From contig JAUCBN010000023.1 of assembly GCA_035048815.1 (NCBI GenBank), positions 3,107,501 through 3,171,500 of the forward strand: 64,000 nt of DNA. The letters are read 5' to 3'. Source of the stretch: Abelmoschus esculentus. Taxonomy: Eukaryota; Streptophyta; Magnoliopsida; Malvales; Malvaceae. The notes under the pieces are model-generated. The model made no database searches. It saw only the letters and a program-made list of their open reading frames with translations, and had not been told where the DNA came from. Shown here in pieces: positions 57,575-64,000 of the stretch. How positions within the stretch are numbered: position 1 is the stretch's first letter; every line of letters starts with the position of its first letter. Position numbers and translations under genes: made by a program.

Positions 57575-60079
57575 TCACTCCTTGTATCTCTGTAAATCTA
57601 AATCAAATCTAAATCAAACAACAAGTTCAATGTTTCCTCGAGAAAGCTCTGAGAAAATCAAACAGTCTAGGCTGGCTGGCTGGCTGGCTGGGTAGAGAAA
57701 GCTTAAAAGAGAAGATAATGGAGGGGAGAAGAAGAGTTTGTACGCGAAAATGTTTTCGGAACTTATGGAATCGTTGAAACGGTCATTCTTATTGCCACTG
57801 GTTTAAACTTGAATTTAAAAGGTTAAATTATGGTTTTGGTCCTTATACTCTATACAATGTGTGAATTTGTCTCTGTATCTTTAGTTTTATATAATTTGGA
57901 CACGATGTTTATTTAATGTCTTTATTAATCACACCGCTAATGTTCAGATTAAAAATAATAATCTTTTCCAACACTCAACACAATGAGTTAGAAGGAATGT
58001 TTATTGTTTTCCTTTTTGAGACTTGAGAGAGAAAAAAGGTTTTAGCTATTTGGACTAACGTATAAGATTATGAAAGTATATGGAGTAATTACTAATTTAA
58101 GCATAATAAAAGGATTAACATAAAAATATGACCAATTTGAATGAAAATTTATTATATGGACTTAGCTCACATCATTTATGATATCATTCACCTAAAAATC
58201 AATCTGATTGTTCTTTATATTTTTTATTTACAATTAACTTTTATATAATCACTCATTACTTATTTACATAGTAAAAAAAATGGAGATTCATCATTCAGAA
58301 AAAAATATAAAAAATATAAAAATTAGTTAGTTGATATTAATTAGCTGATTTTTTATAGATGAGACCATAGGTGACGTGGTGAGTCGAGATTATATATATT
58401 TTTTTTGAAATTTTCATTGATTTGTTTACTAAATAATTCGTAGTCTTATTTTAAGATTAAAGGGTATTTTTCTCCCTCGATTCGATAAAAAAATCAATTA
58501 AATTCTTCGTCAAAACACACCTAATTAGGCTATCCAGATTGTAAATTATATCAAATTAATTCTTCGATCGATGTTGATTGTTACCGTGTTAATATGGTAG
58601 TTATCGATGATGATATGACAACCCACGATACTGACATGGCAACGCAGGTGGAGTGATGACATGGCAAAGGGTTTGAATTGAGTTCTTAAGCGAATTCGAG
58701 GGTATAATTAATTTTTTATCTAGTTTAGGGACATAATTAATTTTAATTAAAATTTTAATAATTTTTTATTAAAAATAATTTCACCTTTAAATTTGATTAA
58801 AATAATCAGTTCAGTCTTATATCACATCATCATTAAACGTGTATTGTTATGTCATCATCATTGATTATCATATCAATATCGTTAACTATTATATCAATAT
58901 TATAACAATCAACATCAATCAAAGAACCAATTTAATATAATATACGAATTGAGAAGTCTAATTCGATATATTTTTGATGAGAAATTAAATTGATTTATTT
59001 GGGTGAAATTGAAGGGCAAAAGTACTTGCTTAATTTTTTTATTAATAACAACGAAGAGAGAACATAATTTACGACCAAATACTTTCTTTTTATTATTGTA
59101 GTCGTTAGAGAAAATATTTTATTTTACGTGGGATGATAATATAATTTGATTTAAATTAAGATTATGTATATTAATATAAATATGGAAAATTCTAATTAAG
59201 TTTATAAACGATTAATATCTTTTATTTTATTTATATTGTTTTTATTTTATAAATTTTTGTTGAGCTTTAATAAAATAATAAAAGCTTAATGATTAAAAAT
59301 CGGTCGAATATTTTAATTATATTTTTAATTTATTTTATTAAACTATTATATTTATAAGATATTTTATAATTATGATTTAAAATATAGTTATGTTAATAGA
59401 TTAGTAAGACAACAATAGTTTATGTAATGATAATTCATTTGTTGTTGAATTTTTTAGTTGAAGTTCGAGTTGTTAATTTAATTTATTTTATATTAGAATG
59501 TAATATTTATTTAAATATATTAATTTGATGAAAAATATTTTTATTTAAAAATATTTATTTGAGTGATTACTTTAATAAAGAATAAATAAATTAGATTTAA
59601 GCTTTTATATTTGAATTTAGATTTTAGATATTTTATTAAAATAAAATCGGATTTGTAATTGGATTTGAATTCGAACATATTTTTTTAAAAATTAGATTAT
59701 TAATTAGATTAAAGTTAAACTTTATAAAATTTAATCTAAATTCGATATATTATTATCTCTACTTTTACATAATTTCACAAATAAAAAAAATGAAGTTGGA
59801 TCTGTCGAATGTAAAATTCTAAATTTATTTTAAGGTTTTCAAACAGTCATTAAACTTTGATCTATTACGTAATTTGGTAACCAAACTTTCAATTGCTTCA
59901 ATTTTATTATTAAATTTTTAGTTTTTTTTTCCTCAATTGTTACTAACTCGTTAACAATCGTTAAACAAGGTGATATGATTGTTAAAATATTTTATATAAT
60001 AATACATTTAGGCCTTGTTTTTTTTATTGTGTTTAGCTTCTCAAACTTCCTTTTCCACCTCAAAAGTTATAAAAGCAAC
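57575..60079. other. Intergenic between CIPK1-like and the next element; no gene
   Basis: A (GGCT)n run lies at about 57670-57690 in the CIPK1-like 5' flank. An M1 MITE is at 58143-58405. The rest, including 58560-58960 with several GATGATATGACA-like words, shows no coding frame. Confidence 0.5.
58143..58405. mobile_element. MITE, family M1, diverged
   Basis: AAAATTTATTATATGGACTT .. GAGTCGAGATTATATATATT ends, with TGAGACCATAGGTGACGTGG inside, as in the other right-hand halves. Confidence 0.6.
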
Positions 60080-60510
60080 TAAGGGTGAGCGAGACTTGAC
60101 TAAAAAAAAACGAATAACTCGACTCGACTCGAAAAAATTTCAAATAAAGTTTGAGTTATAAAATAAAAATTCGAATAACTCAAAACTTTTAGTAATTAAA
60201 GTATTAACTTTTAAGTTTGAGATGGGTCTATCAATTTTTTATGATATATATACATTGATATATAAAAATATAAGGAAATATTATTACATATGGAAAAAAA
60301 TATATATTTTATATGATTAGAGAAATTCGTTTAAATTGAAATCAAATCATATTATGACATGATATTTACAATTACATATTTATAGGAACTTGAAAATTCG
60401 ACTCGAACCGAAAAAATTTCAAATAAAATTTGAGTTGTAACATATGACTCGTCAACTCAAATAACTCAAAATTTTTTGACTCGACTCGACTCGATCGAAT
60501 ACTCACCCCT
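60080..60510. mobile_element. AAGGGTGAGC-type TIR element with 9-bp target duplication
   Basis: It begins TAAGGGTGAGCGAG and ends CGAATACTCACCCCT (imperfect inverted ends). It is flanked by identical AAAAGCAAC at 60071-60079 and 60511-60519. The subterminal CTCGACTCGACTCGA words recall the 32561 family. A 9-bp duplication is typical of Mutator-like elements. Confidence 0.78.
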
Positions 60511-61103
60511 AAAAGCAACCAAAAACACTTAACTTTAAAAAAGCTTTTGAGTGTAAAAATCTTGGTCTTCTCCCTAAACTAGCTTCTCAAATAATATATA
60601 AATAATGAGGTTATATAAATTCAAATAATATATAAATAATGAGGTTATATTGGAAAAGCTTTTATATTAAGATTAAATTATTGATTGGTCTTATAGATAA
60701 CGTAGTAGTAGGAATGGCACATAATATATTTTTTTATTTTATTATTATTATTTTGCTTCTAATTACTCTTTAGAATTCGTAAAGCGATTCAATAATAAAA
60801 AATAATATATTTCATCAAATATATACGTAATGTATACTTTATTAAATGACTAAAAAATTAAATAAATATTATCCTATAATCTCACCAGCTTATTCAAAAA
60901 GATATTGAGTTTTTTAACAACTTATTCTGTAAAAGCACGACTAGTTTTACATTTAAATCATCCAAACACCAACAATTTCACACAAATTGAAACCTCACAC
61001 TGAATTCATACATAATCCCCACTTGTCATTTCAATGCATACTTCCTAGATTTATACATATAAATGGAAAAACAAAAGTGGTACTATCACAAAATTGAACA
61101 AAA
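60511..61103. other. Intergenic downstream of VARICOSE
   Basis: Holds a short direct duplication of AATAATATATAAATAATGAG followed by GTTATAT (about 60590 and 60625). Nothing else recognised. Confidence 0.55.
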
Positions 61104-63652
61104 TCATTTACAGCGCAGCACACTGTTGATGACAAACTTAAGAAGTCGGATGCTGGAGGATTCGGATGCGGATGTAGAAGACATGGTTTGAAGATGATCC
61201 ACAATCTGAGAGACCTGTGTAAAGATGGGGACCACATGCATGGCAATCGTTGGATCAGAGGGGATGATGGCCACAGCTACATCAGTCATCCATCCCAGCT
61301 TTCTACTTGTTTCCTTGTTGATATCACAAGCCAGCTGCTGGAAAAGTGCCAGCAATACTCCTTGGCTCAGTGGGCATGGTTTCATTGACAATATCCCTTG
61401 CAGATCAACCTGGTGAATGTATTTCACAGCAAGCACAGTCATGTCTCAACACTAGACTAGAGCTTTCTTAATGTCTATAAGGGTTGCTGGAAAATATTTT
61501 AGTGTTTAATTCATCCCTAGTTAACTTACCTGTGAACACAACCAGGAAACGATGGAGACATCGCTTCTATGCAGCGCTGCGGTGAATGCGTCATCATATT
61601 TCTTCTCAGCAATCATTCTTCCTAGCTCTTTCATTGGATCCATAGGTGCCTCCGGATGCTACACGCAGCAGTTGGTGTGAGGCAGATAAAACATGAATAG
61701 TGATTATTATATAAAAGAATATATTAGTCCATGCATCAGATTCAGATGTTCTACTTCCTATTTCATGAGAGTTCTGGGGAGAGAAACAGAGGGAGCAAGT
61801 GAACATACCATCTCGTGCAGATGAGCCAACGATCCATTACTCGATTGTGTCACCAAGGAATTTCCTGCCTTAGAGTTGGCACCTGCAGCTGCCATAGCTA
61901 GAAGTTCTCGTTGCCCATTTGCCAATTCTTCCCTTAAAGTTTGTGTGATTGAAGCTGCAGAATTAATAGCATCCTGCAAATATAAAGCAAACCATCTCTA
62001 AAAACTTAAATGCAACAAGCTGCCTTTGTATATTTCATCATATTGGACATAATTAAAACTATCGGCAGAAAGCCGTGTATAATCATCCATTAGTGAAGTT
62101 CTTGAGAACAAAGAATGGTACCCTAAAAACTAATACTTCACCTAATATTCAATGTCATCCTTCTATGGTTCAATTTTGTGCATGTCAGTGTAAAAGTACA
62201 AGGCTATGATACACTATATTTTTAGAAACCTCCCATTCAAGCACAAATCCTAATATTGGGCATAAATATCTACCTTCAGAACTTATCTTGCTAGTTTACA
62301 TGGTTAATCAGAAACCAGATTTTGCAGAAAAAATGTTCAGATAAAGCCACCTCTATTACTGTATAAAACTAATTATGCAAAATCAGTCGATCTACAGCTA
62401 GCAAAAAATGGTAAAAATACTATCTGGCAACTTATACTATATAAGATATTAAGTAAAAGATGAATTTTCAATTAAATTTGTTGAAAGTTATGCTACCAAG
62501 ATAGCACACCTTTGACATTTTTAACACATTAAAGTCGAATTAAGTCAAAATTCAAGAAATGATAAAACTGTCACTAATCTACCATACCTCTAGAGCAGCA
62601 GCAATGGAAGAATATGATTTTTCAAATTGCTGCTGAGAAGTAGCTGTGTGGTGTCTTAGTCCTTTCTGAAATGCGACATCAATTTGCTCAAACATGGATT
62701 TGCATGACAAATCAAATGCTGGAATAACATTAGTTTCCAAGCTAGACCTCAGTGCATCCTGCAGATAAATCCAGCATTTCTCTGATCAGCAGAACATTAT
62801 CTGAGTTTTAATTGGAAGATATATGGGCATTCATTCAAACCAAAAAGGTCAGTAAAATGTCAACAGGGAAGATGACCTATAGGAGGGTATATCCAAAAAA
62901 GATTGAATTTAGAGACGTAAAAAACGATAAGAAATAACTATAGAATTTGGCACAGATTTTGGACATTCATCAGATGGGTTCTAAAGACAAAATGTTATCT
63001 TCAGGAGAAACTAGCCAGGTATCTATCCCCCCCTCCTGAAAAAAGAAAATAATAAAGAATTTTTTTTTATATCAACTTTAATTTTAGAGCAGTATAAGTT
63101 CAACCACCTGTGTCAACATAAAGTAGAGAGGAAAATAGGAATAAAACATGTCAAGCGGAATAGAATTCAGTGCTACCAATCCATAAAGGAAGATTCTCCA
63201 TTTAGTAAGGTACAACTCATCGATTAAATTTGGTGATATTGGACAATACAGGTAATTGCATTTTACAATAAAGGTAGAAAGCCATGTGAAAGGTTGTGAA
63301 TTTCATTTAGAAATGCCCATGAAACATTTGAATGCTTATTGGTCGAAGAAGAATACATTCACTAGTCTAACCGATCTAAATACTTATAAATGAACCTTAA
63401 TCATATATAAATATATTATTATTCCTTATCAAAGCTCCAAATGGGGAAAGAGATGCATGGGACGTTTCAAATGAATACAGAAAAAAAACAACTGACATAA
63501 GCACAAAAAGAGCAACATGAACAAGAAATTACCTGAAGTGCCTGCTTTCCAGAAGTTTGAAATTGTGCTTGGATTTGCCGGGCCAATGTCACTTCAAGTT
63601 TTGAGCTGACTGACTTCTCCAAATGATTCACCGCCTTCTCTCCAACTCCTTT
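61104..63652 (-). CDS. VCS: VARICOSE / EDC4 decapping scaffold, 3' part (gene runs off the window)
   Basis: Enhancer of mRNA decapping that scaffolds DCP1/DCP2 in P-bodies. Only the last five exons are in the window, on the minus strand: 63652-63533, 62758-62588, 61973-61809, 61658-61530, 61409-61104, all joining in phase 0 (297 codons). They encode the coiled-coil and C-terminal helical region: EKSVSSKLEVTLARQIQAQF, then DALRSSLETNVIPAFDLSCK, DAINSAASITQTLREELANG, DVSIVSWLCSQVDLQGILSM, and LGWMTDVAVAIIPSDP near the end. These are characteristic of plant VCS/VCR proteins. The N-terminal WD40 part lies beyond 64000. I saw no exon between 63653 and 64000. No disruption. VCS versus its VCR paralogue cannot be separated from this part. 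Confidence 0.92.
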
Positions 63653-64000
63653 CTGTAAAATAACCAATTAAAAGTCCCATAATGTAACTCTACCACAGTT
63701 TAGGTGTGGCCTGAAGGAATTGTATACCATATTTTACTACATTTAGAGGAGAAGATTCACTAGTATAAAATGAAGCTGCTTGGAAAGAAGGTTACCACAG
63801 CAACAAATAATGTAGAAACATTTGAGGAATCCTCAGATTTAACCCAGAAACAAAGTAAACGATAAGACAAGATATAAGGAATCTTTACAGCTTATTTTCA
63901 ATAATATATCAACTCTGTTTAAGACTAGTTAAATTACTATTTAGCATTGTGATTCCAGAAAAACTATTTAGGGTTTAATATTTTTTTAATTCACCGGTTT

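Noticed and set aside
1..64000. A linked biosynthetic or defence gene cluster
   Set aside because: The genes belong to unrelated pathways, lie on both strands with repeat-rich spacing, and no shared regulation is visible.

Overview
This is a eudicot nuclear genome window: AT-rich, with genes carrying GT-AG introns, LTR retrotransposons and abundant MITEs. The protein families and their sequence style would fit a Malvaceae genome such as cotton (Gossypium), but that placement is inference and no diagnostic marker was tested. Nothing prokaryotic, organellar or viral was found beyond retroelements.

Layout. 1-3.36 kb holds a MITE, an AT-rich minisatellite and a 187-bp tandem repeat. 4.9-11.2 kb (+) is a 13-exon LRR receptor-like pseudokinase with a 2.1-kb solo LTR in intron 5. 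14.6-16.9 kb (+) is a CIPK5/25-type kinase with one intron. 20.5-22.0 kb (-) is a GH28 exopolygalacturonase. 23.6-25.2 kb (-) is a PLT4-like polyol/monosaccharide transporter. 27.4-32.4 kb is a young Ty1/copia element with two in-frame stops. 32.5-39.4 kb is repeat-rich and includes a relic of the promoter of the next gene. 39.5-41.2 kb (+) is a single-exon plastid polyphenol oxidase. 43.0-44.6 kb holds broken gene fragments, one from a PP2A B' (B56) subunit. 45.07-45.35 kb is a long foldback. 48.5-51.1 kb (+) is a DUF789 gene. 53.4-57.6 kb (-) is a 12-exon CIPK1/17-type kinase. 61.1 kb to the window end (-) is the 3' part of VARICOSE/EDC4, a decapping scaffold.

How the genes relate. They are independent eukaryotic transcription units and no cluster pathway is apparent. 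The two CIPKs (intron-poor and intron-rich clades) would both work with CBL calcium sensors. The exopolygalacturonase and the receptor pseudokinase belong to families with known roles in pollen and tip growth. The PPO is a plastid defence/browning oxidase.

I did not find a convincing undescribed system. The most unusual signals are: a 12-bp array of bZIP-type palindromes carried by the solo LTR inside the receptor gene; a CIPK intron whose two ends carry the same 8 bp; a MITE family whose interior consists of degenerate CCCTAAA motifs; a Copia element whose gag start codon overlaps its primer-binding site; and a PPO promoter duplicate without a gene. Exon boundaries were worked out by hand from reading frame and splice signals; every complete gene model sums to a multiple of three.
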